A stretch of DNA of 64,000 nt from an uncultured Paracoccaceae bacterium. GTDB taxonomy: Bacteria; Pseudomonadota; Alphaproteobacteria; Rhodobacterales; Rhodobacteraceae. Location: assembly GCA_947503925.1 (NCBI GenBank), contig CANNFQ010000011.1, positions 62,001-126,000 of the forward strand, given 5' to 3'. This document shows, in pieces, positions 34,945 to 42,952 of this stretch; within the stretch, counting starts at the first letter, position 1; each line of letters begins with the position of its first letter. The notes beneath the pieces were generated by a model that searched no databases, had not been told where the DNA came from, and was given only the letters and a program-made list of their open reading frames with translations. The translations under genes were made by a program, and so were the position numbers.

Positions 34945-35556
34945 TTGTGTGCGCGCCCCAACGTCTCTGAACAACGCATTCCTCAGATCCTGGAAGCAGC
35001 GCTTCGCATTTTTGGTGAACAAGGGCTCACAGAGGCGAGGATGGAAGACATCGCCGAAGCAGCGGGGCTGAGTAAGGCGACTATTTATCTCTATTTTGAC
35101 AGCAAAGATGTTCTGATCGAGAAGCTTCTTTTCTCCTATCTTGATCAGACACTCGCCGCTTTGGGCGAGGTTTCTACCGAACACGACACAACGCGTTCAA
35201 CGCTGAAGGCGTGGGTTAGCCGGTTCACAACAGAGCTAGAAGAAAATATTGGCTACACCCATCTTGGTCTCGAGTTCCTTTCACTCGCCGCGCGAAAAAC
35301 CGAGCTGCGCGCCGCACTAACGTCATACTACACCAAGTACAGCGAACTCATTGCACAGATCTTGCAGGATGGAACTGAAAGTGGCGAGCTGGACCGCCAC
35401 GACACAGCGACTGTTGCATCTGCCATCATCGCTTCTTGCGAGGGCATGCATCTCATCTGGCTCATGGCAGAACCAAAGCCGTCCCTAAACGTCCAAATAT
35501 GGGCAATGGTTGAGACAACTTTGAACGCCGTTGCGACTTCGAATCCAAAGTCCTAG
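34945..35556 (+). CDS. TetR family transcriptional regulator (TTG start)
   Basis: A 203-residue regulator. The helix-turn-helix is canonical: ILEAALRIFGEQGLTEARME, then DIAEAAGLSKATIYLYFDSKDVL. The C-terminal ligand domain is typical in length. The start codon is TTG at 34945, 4 bases after GAGGTGA; the internal GTG nearby is out of frame. As the last gene of the cassette it most likely represses its own operon through the site at 33691-33710. Confidence 0.85.
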   Translation: MCARPNVSEQRIPQILEAALRIFGEQGLTEARMEDIAEAAGLSKATIYLYFDSKDVLIEKLLFSYLDQTLAALGEVSTEHDTTRSTLKAWVSRFTTELEENIGYTHLGLEFLSLAARKTELRAALTSYYTKYSELIAQILQDGTESGELDRHDTATVASAIIASCEGMHLIWLMAEPKPSLNVQIWAMVETTLNAVATSNPKS

Positions 35557-35601
35557 CGCAAACACAACCTGCAATATTTCACCCGCCGTTTCATTCTAGA
35601 A

Positions 35602-36261
35602 TCAGTGTGGCGCACTTAGTTTCTTTGGGCGAGTCTTCCTTACGCTTGGGCGCACTGAGCAGAACTTCCACCACCTGTTAAGGGATGGGTATTGCCCAAA
35701 TAACGCAGCAGCCTTGGGGACCCTCAAGAAGTAGTCGATCATTGGCGCAAGATGCATATCCGCCAACTCAAAACGATCACCCGTTAGGACGTGTCCTTCC
35801 AGGCTCAATTTCTCCAATGATCCAAGGACCGGCGGCGCTTCTGCCAATCCAACACTGATTTCTTGATCGTCAGACGGAAGTCGATGCGCCGGTCGAGATA
35901 TACTGTGCGCGTAAACCTGTCGGACAAGAGGCCAATAAAGGTAGTTGTCTATGATCGAGATCACTTGTTGGCTTCGAACGCGTTCCTCTCCACCAAGGGG
36001 AGATAGAGGCGGTCCATCAAACATTGTGTCGACGTAAATGGTGATCGCACTTGTTTCATAGAGGCCAAAGTTGCCATGCTGCAAGTAAGGTACGCGTCGA
36101 AAAGGATGAGGATTATTTGTGACCTTGTCTGCTGCCGAAGCGAATGGATCGGTCTCCGTGAAATGGTACGGAACCTGTTTCTCAAGGAGGGCGATGAGAA
36201 CAGTTCGTGTGTACACGCTCCTCTTTAGGCCAAACACCCTTGGGTTTCGTCTCATCTCCAT
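35602..36261 (-). CDS. Glutathione S-transferase family protein
   Basis: A 219-residue protein with an N-terminal thioredoxin-like domain (VFGLKRSVYTRTVLIALLEKQVPYH, with RVPYLQHGNFGLYETSAITIYVD carrying the cis-Pro and the Glu-Ser glutathione site) and a helical C-terminal domain (ADMHLAPMIDYF). Tyr or Ser at the active site rather than Cys is likely. It is the last gene of the long minus-strand catabolic operon and may isomerise or dehalogenate an intermediate, or simply detoxify. The match to the family is clear; the specific reaction is not. Confidence 0.8.
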   Translation of the reverse strand: MEMRRNPRVFGLKRSVYTRTVLIALLEKQVPYHFTETDPFASAADKVTNNPHPFRRVPYLQHGNFGLYETSAITIYVDTMFDGPPLSPLGGEERVRSQQVISIIDNYLYWPLVRQVYAHSISRPAHRLPSDDQEISVGLAEAPPVLGSLEKLSLEGHVLTGDRFELADMHLAPMIDYFLRVPKAAALFGQYPSLNRWWKFCSVRPSVRKTRPKKLSAPH

Positions 36262-36297
36262 CTGCTTGCCAGGATTTGCCCGCTTAAGGCCCCATCT

Positions 36298-36885
36298 TCA
36301 ACGCCTTCTCAGCGAGGCCACCTTCGGCAAAACAGACACAAGGCAAGCTGCCAATGCGACCTTGAGAAGATCTGGAATGATGAATGGTCCGATGCCGTAG
36401 ACAAATGCTTGCTGCGCCCCAAAGAGCCAAACCAGCCACAAGAAACCGAGCAGCAAGAGGACAACTTCACCAACCAGCATTGCACATCCGATCTTAAGAG
36501 TGCTGCGCCACCAGCCCAGATCCGCCGCGCGGCCGACGATATAGGTCATCACCACAAATCCCGCCAAATAACCGGCAGTCGGACCCACCATATATGCCAG
36601 TCCAATCCCGCGTTCGGGTGTGCTTTGAAAGACTGGGAACCCTGCCGCTCCGACCACCAGATATGAGACGACAGTCGCGACGCCCAACCGGCTTCCATAG
36701 GTTCCGGCAATGAGGAAGATTGCGAGTGTCTGGAGAGACATCTCGACAGGCCACATCGGGACTTTGATCTTTGCTGAGGTCGCGATGATCAAAACACCGA
36801 TCGCGACGAGAAAGACGTGGACTGCCCACGACTGCCTGCCAATCGCCAGATTGCTGGATCTTAGTAGTGCTTGTGAATCTGACAT
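36298..36885 (-). CDS. bioY: BioY biotin transporter S component
   Basis: A 195-residue membrane protein with about six helices and the BioY signature: IKVPMWPVEMSLQTLAIFLI near residue 40, GPTAGYLAGFV near 100. BioY binds biotin; with BioM and BioN it forms an ECF transporter, and alone it can import biotin in some bacteria. No bioM/bioN is present here. Biotin is a cofactor of acyl-CoA carboxylases, so its position after the CoA catabolic genes may reflect demand for a biotin enzyme, or be chance (inference). Confidence 0.9.
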   Translation of the reverse strand: MSDSQALLRSSNLAIGRQSWAVHVFLVAIGVLIIATSAKIKVPMWPVEMSLQTLAIFLIAGTYGSRLGVATVVSYLVVGAAGFPVFQSTPERGIGLAYMVGPTAGYLAGFVVMTYIVGRAADLGWWRSTLKIGCAMLVGEVVLLLLGFLWLVWLFGAQQAFVYGIGPFIIPDLLKVALAACLVSVLPKVASLRRR

Positions 36886-36909
36886 ATTCTTTGCTCCGTT
36901 TGATTGCAG

Positions 36910-37200
36910 CTAGTGATTGATGTTTAGTCCGCGCGTTATGCGCGTGCTTTCGATCACGCGATCTCTTATGGCGGCCATGCTCGCTGTGCGCGGGTCGTTG
37001 CGATACTTCTCAAATGAGAGTTTGTCGGGGAACTCCAGCACGTGAACCTCTGCGTCGCCGTCGGTGTCATCCGGTCGAAACGCATAGACCAACTTGCCGC
37101 CGAATTCAGACATCAAGCGCACTGCCCGCGCCTCGAATCCCTGAAACTCTTTGAACCTGCCCTCGCGGACGGTCAGCTCGACAACAACAATCAGACTCAT
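36910..37200 (-). CDS. Small dimeric alpha/beta-barrel protein (ABM/DUF1330-like)
   Basis: A 96-residue protein with the ferredoxin-like pattern of the dimeric alpha/beta-barrel superfamily: LIVVVELTVREGRFKEFQGF, a middle strand (GGKLVYAFRPDD) and VHVLEFPDKLSFEKYRND. Members include antibiotic monooxygenases, muconolactone isomerases and uncharacterised DUF1330 proteins. Its start overlaps the stop of the permease gene by 4 bases, so it belongs to the operon. An isomerase or monooxygenase step in the pathway is possible. Confidence 0.7.
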   Translation of the reverse strand: MSLIVVVELTVREGRFKEFQGFEARAVRLMSEFGGKLVYAFRPDDTDGDAEVHVLEFPDKLSFEKYRNDPRTASMAAIRDRVIESTRITRGLNINH

Positions 37201-38144
37201 GCCCCACCTCCCAATGCCTTTTTTCGATCTTCAGATGCTGCCCCCAAAGCTCCGAAGATGGAACCGAGGAAGCAGATGCAGAGCCCGATCGTGGTGTAGA
37301 AAGATAATGCGACCCTGCCCTCGAGGACCTGGAACAGAAAGACGAAGAGCGGCGCTGTTCCGGCAAGAGCGGCAATCGTAAGTGACGTCGTGAGCGAAAT
37401 TGCTTTCTGAACTGCATAGATCGGAAACGCGAGAACGACGAGCCCGACAGCGACCGGTACTAAAAGCTCATCGATTTTGATCGACCCTTTGCTATCCACG
37501 CCAAGAACTACTCCCACCGCGCAGAGAAGGACAAAAAGCGGAAATCGCAATCCGAACTGTGTCACTGGGTCTAATCCGACCCGGTCCAAGCGTTGGCCAT
37601 AAAGCAGCATTCCTGTGATCAAAACGCCAGCGATGAGAGAGAAAACCAATCCGGTCGCAGCGGCTATGTTGTCACCGCGAACGAACCCCGAAAGGCCAAG
37701 CAACGTGATCGCCGCTAGAGTCAGCAGACCTAACGCCAGAATTGAATTTCCAATGAGCTCCTGTCGATTTCTCGGAGCTTCTGCTTCCGGCACACCGAAG
37801 TATGCTGCTGCGATGGTCACCAGGGGAACGGATCCAGCAAAGATCGTGAACGAGACTGCCGGTTCGATCATCTGCACTGCAAGCAAATAGAAGAGCCAAC
37901 CGCCCGCTGCCGTCACATTGAGACCAATAACCGCAGCAAGATTCAGTCGCGCAAAGCGAAACTGCTCAGGTCGAAAAACCGCGCTCCAAAAGATGCAAGC
38001 TGACGCAGACAAACCGAAAACCAAGCCGCCCAGCACGAACCCGTCTACCTCTTGAAGGATACCTCCAAAGTACACCGCTTGGATCGCATCCAAGATGACG
38101 AAAACCATGCACCAAGATAGCCCCTGAAGTCTTTTGTCACGCAT
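37197..38144 (-). CDS. DMT superfamily (EamA) permease
   Basis: A 315-residue membrane protein with about ten hydrophobic helices in two EamA repeats; for example GLVFSLIAGVLITGMLLYGQ in the second half. The start at 38144 (MRDKRLQGLSW) overlaps the stop of the TRAP permease gene as TGATG, so translation is coupled. It may export an end product or side metabolite of the pathway. Substrate cannot be deduced. Confidence 0.8.
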   Translation of the reverse strand: MRDKRLQGLSWCMVFVILDAIQAVYFGGILQEVDGFVLGGLVFGLSASACIFWSAVFRPEQFRFARLNLAAVIGLNVTAAGGWLFYLLAVQMIEPAVSFTIFAGSVPLVTIAAAYFGVPEAEAPRNRQELIGNSILALGLLTLAAITLLGLSGFVRGDNIAAATGLVFSLIAGVLITGMLLYGQRLDRVGLDPVTQFGLRFPLFVLLCAVGVVLGVDSKGSIKIDELLVPVAVGLVVLAFPIYAVQKAISLTTSLTIAALAGTAPLFVFLFQVLEGRVALSFYTTIGLCICFLGSIFGALGAASEDRKKALGGGA

Positions 38145-39517
38145 CAGTTGAACAATTTGTTGGGCAACCAAAGTGCGACTTCGGGGAACGCCAAGACAAC
38201 GGCAAGTGCCAGCAACTGAAGAAGGACGAACGGGATAACGCCCCTGTAGATCTGCGCCAGAGAGACTGTGTTGCCAGCTGTTCCCTTCAGATAGAACAGG
38301 GCAAACCCAAATGGCGGCGTTAAGAAACTGGTTTGCAGATTTATCGCAACCAAGATCGCAAACCAGTAAACGATGTCACTCGATGCGACATGTCCACCAA
38401 ACTCAAGAAGTGCGAGAACGGGAGCAAAAATTGGCAATACGATCAGCGTGATCTCGATCCAGTCAAAAAAGAAGCCCATTGCGAATATCAGCAGCATCAA
38501 GATCGCCAATACACCCCAGGCACCGAGGACTGACGGGTCGATGAGCGTTAGGACAAATTCTTCGCCTCCAAAACGCCTGAACAGATAGCTAAAGGCCGTT
38601 GCGCCAACAAAGATGAAGAAGATCATCGAAACGGTCGTCAGAGTGCGCTTCAAAACATAGTTCATTTCGCGAAAGTTGAGACGGCCGCGGAACAATGCGA
38701 GCGCGAGCGCCCCAAGCGCTCCTACGCCGCTTGCCTCAGTGGGTGTCGCCCAACCGCCGAGGATGGACCCCAAAACCAACGCAATCAACAACGCGGGAGG
38801 AATAAACCCAGCTGCCAGCTTGCGAACCAGCAGCCTGCGCTCATCAGGCGTCAGCGGCTCTGAAACGCGCGGCGCGATGGAGGGGCGCAAGAAGCTGATC
38901 GTGCCAATGTAGATGAGATAAAGCGTTGAAAGGAGCAATCCCGGGATCAAGGCTGCCATGAACAGTTTGCCGACCGAGATCGTCAGCAGGTCGCCCATAA
39001 TCACAAGCATAATCGAAGGCGGAATAAGAATGCCTAGCGTACCGGACGCCGCAATCGTTCCTGTTGCAAGCGACGGCGCGTAGCCCTCCCGCAACATTAT
39101 TGGCAAAGCAAGCATTGTAAGCATTGCAACCGAGGCACCGATGATACCGGTAGATGCGGCAAGGATCGTACCCATCAAGGTAACACCGATGGCAAGGCCA
39201 CCAGGCACTCGGCGCAAAAGCGATTGGAGACCCTCAAGAAGGTCCTCTGCAATTCCACTTCGTTCAAGCAGCGTGCCCATCAGTACGAACATTGGAACGG
39301 CAACCATGACGCCGTTGGATATGATGCCGCTGAAGATGCGATTGATCAGGAGAGGGAGATGGGCAAATCGAATTTCCCCTAGGTAGAGTCCGATCCCAGC
39401 AAAGACCAAAGAGACTCCACCGAGCACCATCGCCACGGGCAGGCCCGAGAAAATGAAGAGTGCGAGACTAAAGAACATTATGGCTGGAAGCCATTCGGCG
39501 AGTACTTCTGCGAACAT
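38144..39517 (-). CDS. TRAP transporter large permease (DctM family)
   Basis: A 457-residue protein of normal DctM length. Conserved segments include PMFVLMGTLLERSGIAEDLL, GTLGILIPPSIMLVIMGD and AINLQTSFLTPPFGFALFYL. About twelve membrane helices are expected. The start at 39517 (MFAEVLAEWL) follows the DctQ gene by 16 bases. With DctQ and DctP it forms a complete TRAP system that imports a carboxylate driven by the sodium gradient. Confidence 0.9.
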   Translation of the reverse strand: MFAEVLAEWLPAIMFFSLALFIFSGLPVAMVLGGVSLVFAGIGLYLGEIRFAHLPLLINRIFSGIISNGVMVAVPMFVLMGTLLERSGIAEDLLEGLQSLLRRVPGGLAIGVTLMGTILAASTGIIGASVAMLTMLALPIMLREGYAPSLATGTIAASGTLGILIPPSIMLVIMGDLLTISVGKLFMAALIPGLLLSTLYLIYIGTISFLRPSIAPRVSEPLTPDERRLLVRKLAAGFIPPALLIALVLGSILGGWATPTEASGVGALGALALALFRGRLNFREMNYVLKRTLTTVSMIFFIFVGATAFSYLFRRFGGEEFVLTLIDPSVLGAWGVLAILMLLIFAMGFFFDWIEITLIVLPIFAPVLALLEFGGHVASSDIVYWFAILVAINLQTSFLTPPFGFALFYLKGTAGNTVSLAQIYRGVIPFVLLQLLALAVVLAFPEVALWLPNKLFN

Positions 39518-39533
39518 GTTAATTCTCCGAATT

Positions 39534-40070
39534 CTAGTCCGACCCGTTCGACACAAACGGTGAATTCGGCTCGCCACTTGAGCGTAAGGCGTCGATACAG
39601 CGCAACAGCACAGAAATGGCGGAAAGCAGAACAAGCGTGAAGCCGATCGTCAGAAACGATTTGATAATCCACCGGTTCGGGAGGCCAGCGCCCCCAACTG
39701 AACCTTCCCCAGTTTCCCAAGCACGCCAGACATAGGAGAGCGAGAACCAGATAAGGATTGTGATGTAGGGAATGAGAAATGTAACAATACCAAAGATCTC
39801 GAGCTTTACTTTGGTGCGCTCTGCGAAGCGCTCCCGAAAGAGATCCACACGAACATGCGCATCGCTCAGATACGCAGACCCAAAACCGAGCATGAGCGCA
39901 GCGCCATGAAGATGCCATTCGAGGTCCTGAAGCAAAATTGAGCCGGTATTGAAGAACTTTCGTCCAACCACGTCATAGCCAATGACGAAGGCGAGCAGTA
40001 AGAGCAGCCAGCCTCCGAAAACATGCGCTACACGTGGCGCAGCGGCGAGCAGCTGAGCCAAACGTATCAT
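39534..40070 (-). CDS. TRAP transporter small permease (DctQ family)
   Basis: A 178-residue protein with four hydrophobic helices and the DctQ signature GYDVVGRKFFNTG, then LEWHLHGAALMLGFGSAYLSDAHVRVDLF. The start at 40070 (MIRLAQLLAAA) follows an A-rich GGAAAATGAA region; the upstream GTG/ATG alternatives add a few residues. It sits between the DctP and DctM genes. Confidence 0.9.
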   Translation of the reverse strand: MIRLAQLLAAAPRVAHVFGGWLLLLLAFVIGYDVVGRKFFNTGSILLQDLEWHLHGAALMLGFGSAYLSDAHVRVDLFRERFAERTKVKLEIFGIVTFLIPYITILIWFSLSYVWRAWETGEGSVGGAGLPNRWIIKSFLTIGFTLVLLSAISVLLRCIDALRSSGEPNSPFVSNGSD

Positions 40071-40145
40071 TTCATTTTCCAGATAAGGGTTCGGGCCTGC
40101 CCCGACGATCAAACATCGGGGCAGACCAAGGATCAGTGGGTTAGA

Positions 40146-41177
40146 TCAGCGCATGTAGCCAAGATCGCGCCACTCAGCGTAGTTGGTCCGGAATTCCGTG
40201 TAGGACGCCCAGACCCGTGCAAAGTCAGCATCCTCAGAAAGCTCATCAACAACTTCGAGCCACGCCCCTTCCATCGCGGCAAGAATTTCTGGCGACCATT
40301 CATGCAAGGTAACGCCTTCGGCCTGTAACTGCTCAAGCGCTTCAAACTGAATGGCTTCACCCCAAGCGATGGATTGAGCCACTGCCGAGCGGCAGACTTC
40401 GTTGACGACCGCCTGGTCGCGTTCGCTGAGACCGTTCCAGACATCCAGATTTATCAGCAGTGAGAACAAGGAGGTCTGCTGATGCCAACCAGGGAAGTAA
40501 TAGTGTTTGGCATAATTCTGCATACCCAAGCGCAGGTCGAGCGCTGGCATCGAAATCTCTGCGGCGTCAATCGTCCCCAGTTCGAGTGCAGGGACTGTGT
40601 CGCCAACAGGCAGCGACTGAGCCGATACTCCAAGCTTTTCCATCACCCGGGCGCCGAGACCGAAGAACCGCATCTTGATCCCCTGAAGATCTTCGACGGA
40701 CTCGATGGGCTCGCGGAACCAGCCGGACGCTTCTGGTGGGATCGTCGCACAGAGCACGCTCTTGATATTATGCCCGGCGGTGATTTCATCCCAGATTTCC
40801 TGAGCGCCGCCGTAATAGTACCATGCAAGATACTCAGGCGCTTCAGGACCGAAGGGAACGGAGGTGAACATGGCTGCGGAAGGAATGATCCCTTGCGCAA
40901 ACCCAGGGGAATACCAGGCTGCATCCACGGCCCCGGTTGATACAGCATCCCATGCTTCAGATGCTGCAACCAATGCACCAGGCTCATTGTAGTTGAGTTT
41001 GAGCTCGCCGTCAGTCAGCAAAGCCATTCGATTGCCGATATCTTGTCCGATATCACCGACGATTGGAAATGAGCCAGGATAGACGCTGGTCATCTCCAAT
41101 TCTTCAGAGTTTGCCGAAGTAGCAGCCACAATCGCGATACCCGCACAGGCCGTTAGAAGTATGTCCTTAAGTTTCAT
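40146..41177 (-). CDS. TRAP transporter substrate-binding protein (DctP family)
   Basis: A 343-residue periplasmic protein with a Sec signal peptide (residues 1-24, cleavage near ATSANSEE). It contains the DctP-type segment DLQGIKMRFFGLGARVMEKLG, where the Arg should hold the ligand carboxylate, and DAAEISMPALD. YYFPGWHQQ is similar to the aromatic-rich ligand pocket of the first TRAP binding protein (at 10626). Upstream in the operon are the SDR and CoA enzymes. Ligand unknown. Confidence 0.9.
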   Translation of the reverse strand: MKLKDILLTACAGIAIVAATSANSEELEMTSVYPGSFPIVGDIGQDIGNRMALLTDGELKLNYNEPGALVAASEAWDAVSTGAVDAAWYSPGFAQGIIPSAAMFTSVPFGPEAPEYLAWYYYGGAQEIWDEITAGHNIKSVLCATIPPEASGWFREPIESVEDLQGIKMRFFGLGARVMEKLGVSAQSLPVGDTVPALELGTIDAAEISMPALDLRLGMQNYAKHYYFPGWHQQTSLFSLLINLDVWNGLSERDQAVVNEVCRSAVAQSIAWGEAIQFEALEQLQAEGVTLHEWSPEILAAMEGAWLEVVDELSEDADFARVWASYTEFRTNYAEWRDLGYMR

Positions 41178-41193
41178 AGTATCCTCCCTTGGA

Positions 41194-41973
41194 TTATTGA
41201 TCCGTCACTGCATTGATGCCTGACGATAGAAATCCGCCGTCAACGACCATCACCTCCCCGGTGACAAAGCTCGCGTTTGGCGAAATCAGAAAGCCGATTG
41301 CCTCGGCCAGTTCATCCGGCGTCGCATAGCGACGCATCGGTATTCGTTTGGTCCACTTGTTGTGTGCGCCTTTCAAGTGGACGCCTGAAATCATTGGCGT
41401 TTCGACAGGTCCAGGCGAGACAGCGTTCACGCGCAGACCCAGCTGTGCTAATTCCAGAGCCATGACCTTGGTGATCGTCGTTATCGCGGCCTTAGATGCG
41501 CCATAAGCAGTCCGGCCAGAGTTGCCGATCATTCCGGAAACCGATGCAACGTTGACAATCGCGCCTGGCGCTTCGGTGAATAGTCGCGTGAAACATTGCG
41601 CAACGAGCACGCTTCCAACAACATTCACGTCGAAAACCTGTCTCATCTCGTCAGGCGTCGTCTCGAGAAAAGGCGTGTTCCTCGCGATACCGGCACAATT
41701 GACGAGGCCGTAAAGTGAACTGCTTGGCACTGCGGTGAAGTCTTGGAAAGCCTCTTGGATCGCAGACTGATCGAGGATGTTGACTTGCGCGACATGCACA
41801 CGGTCCTGATGATCAGAAAGAGACGTCCGCGAGTCTTCGAGTGCAGCGCCATTTGCATCCACGAGAAGAACAGTGGCGTCTCGTTCAAGCGCCCATTGCG
41901 CTGTGGCCGATCCAATGCCCGATCCACCACCGGTCACGATCAATGACTTCCCACTGAGAGACGCAACTGTCAT
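41194..41973 (-). CDS. Short-chain dehydrogenase/reductase (SDR)
   Basis: A 259-residue SDR. TGGGSGIGSA (residues 14-23) binds NAD(P), NCAGIARN carries the N-x-A-G motif, and Ser with Tyr-x-x-x-Lys (NVASVSG; YGASK) complete the active site. The start at 41973 (MTVASLSGKS) overlaps the stop of the preceding PPC gene by 4 bases. It would oxidise a hydroxyl group in the pathway fed by the CoA ligase and thiolase. Confidence 0.9.
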   Translation of the reverse strand: MTVASLSGKSLIVTGGGSGIGSATAQWALERDATVLLVDANGAALEDSRTSLSDHQDRVHVAQVNILDQSAIQEAFQDFTAVPSSSLYGLVNCAGIARNTPFLETTPDEMRQVFDVNVVGSVLVAQCFTRLFTEAPGAIVNVASVSGMIGNSGRTAYGASKAAITTITKVMALELAQLGLRVNAVSPGPVETPMISGVHLKGAHNKWTKRIPMRRYATPDELAEAIGFLISPNASFVTGEVMVVDGGFLSSGINAVTDQ

Positions 41974-42389
41974 TTGCCCGCCCCACTCAAGGTGTGTTCC
42001 TCGTCCACGAGCCATTCTTCGAGTGTCAGTTCAAAGGTTACGCAGACTGGGTTTTGTCCTCTTACAAAACGCCCCGCAGAAACGCGCCCACCTGGATCGA
42101 GTACGACGCCTGACAGGTTTGCGACAGGATTTCCGGCAGTGTCTGGGCGAACCTCGCCAGACAGCGACACAACTTCAACCGCAGGGCCCTCCAAGAAATC
42201 CTGCCTTCCAGAAGACTGTGCCAAAGTCGCATCGGTAAGGCTTCCTAGACTTCCGCGCAGGAAGCCTCTCGTTAGCCCTTCTCGCAGGCAGATTTTCTCA
42301 ACCGCAGAGACCAAATCTTCATTTGGGCGGATACGCGCATAGAGAATGCGCCCAGTGCGTCCGTGTTCAATCTTTGCCGGGCCACTCAT
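41970..42389 (-). CDS. PPC/DUF296 domain protein (short copy)
   Basis: A 139-residue protein. LYARIRPNEDLVSAVEKICLREGL, GFLRGSLGSLTDATL and VEVVSLSGEVRP match the PPC (plants and prokaryotes conserved) fold, a trimeric alpha/beta protein. In plants it is linked to AT-hook DNA binding; the bacterial forms have no settled function. Here it overlaps both neighbours by 4 bases and lies next to a second, longer PPC-like gene, in an operon of CoA enzymes, which argues for a metabolic role such as ligand binding. Confidence 0.75.
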   Translation of the reverse strand: MSGPAKIEHGRTGRILYARIRPNEDLVSAVEKICLREGLTRGFLRGSLGSLTDATLAQSSGRQDFLEGPAVEVVSLSGEVRPDTAGNPVANLSGVVLDPGGRVSAGRFVRGQNPVCVTFELTLEEWLVDEEHTLSGAGK

Positions 42390-42952
42390 TGCGCGGGTCC
42401 CATTGGCTCGATTGGCATAAAGACAGCATGATTGGTCTCTGCGTCAGGTGTTTGCTGCAGCTCGATTTCCGCAAACTGCGTTACCCTGACGGTCAAACCA
42501 TTTCGGCCAACAATGGACTTGTGAGGATCAAGGTGACCCCCACCAACATTTCCCTGAAGGTCGGAAAACCAGGCGTGGCAATGCACCAAGAGTTCGCCAG
42601 TCACAGATCGTCCAAACGTCGCCGAGCCATCAACGATCTGAACGCCCGGCCATGATTTCATCGGCGTATAGGTGGCTACCGTTCTGCCCGACCGATCTCG
42701 ATCTGCCAGACAGAAAACACAGTGCTCCAATTCGCCTCCCACAAGTACGATGGCAGCTGATTTGTGGGCCCCGTCCACGGACCTTGAAACGACATCCGCA
42801 ATCGCTTCGACCAGGTTTCTTCCAGGGGCCAACATGGCACGGGAGGAGATCGCACCTGGCTCTGATCTGATAGCAAAGCGATCGTAGTGGACGGGGCCCG
42901 GCTGCCTCCAAAGCCGAGCTTCTCGACGGTGTCCTGACATCGAGAGCGTCAT
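42386..42952 (-). CDS. PPC/DUF296 domain protein (long copy)
   Basis: A 188-residue protein. LAPGRNLVEAIADVVSRSVD, AAIVLVGGELEHCVFC and the later HCHAWFSDLQGNVGGGHLD resemble the PPC fold, including the His-rich segment that in prokaryotic PPC proteins forms a metal site (LHAHVVLSD.DG...GGHL). It overlaps the acyl-CoA ligase gene by 4 bases. Together with the next gene it makes a tandem pair, possibly a heteromeric complex. A catalytic role with a bound metal is possible (inference). Confidence 0.7.
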   Translation of the reverse strand: MTLSMSGHRREARLWRQPGPVHYDRFAIRSEPGAISSRAMLAPGRNLVEAIADVVSRSVDGAHKSAAIVLVGGELEHCVFCLADRDRSGRTVATYTPMKSWPGVQIVDGSATFGRSVTGELLVHCHAWFSDLQGNVGGGHLDPHKSIVGRNGLTVRVTQFAEIELQQTPDAETNHAVFMPIEPMGPAQ

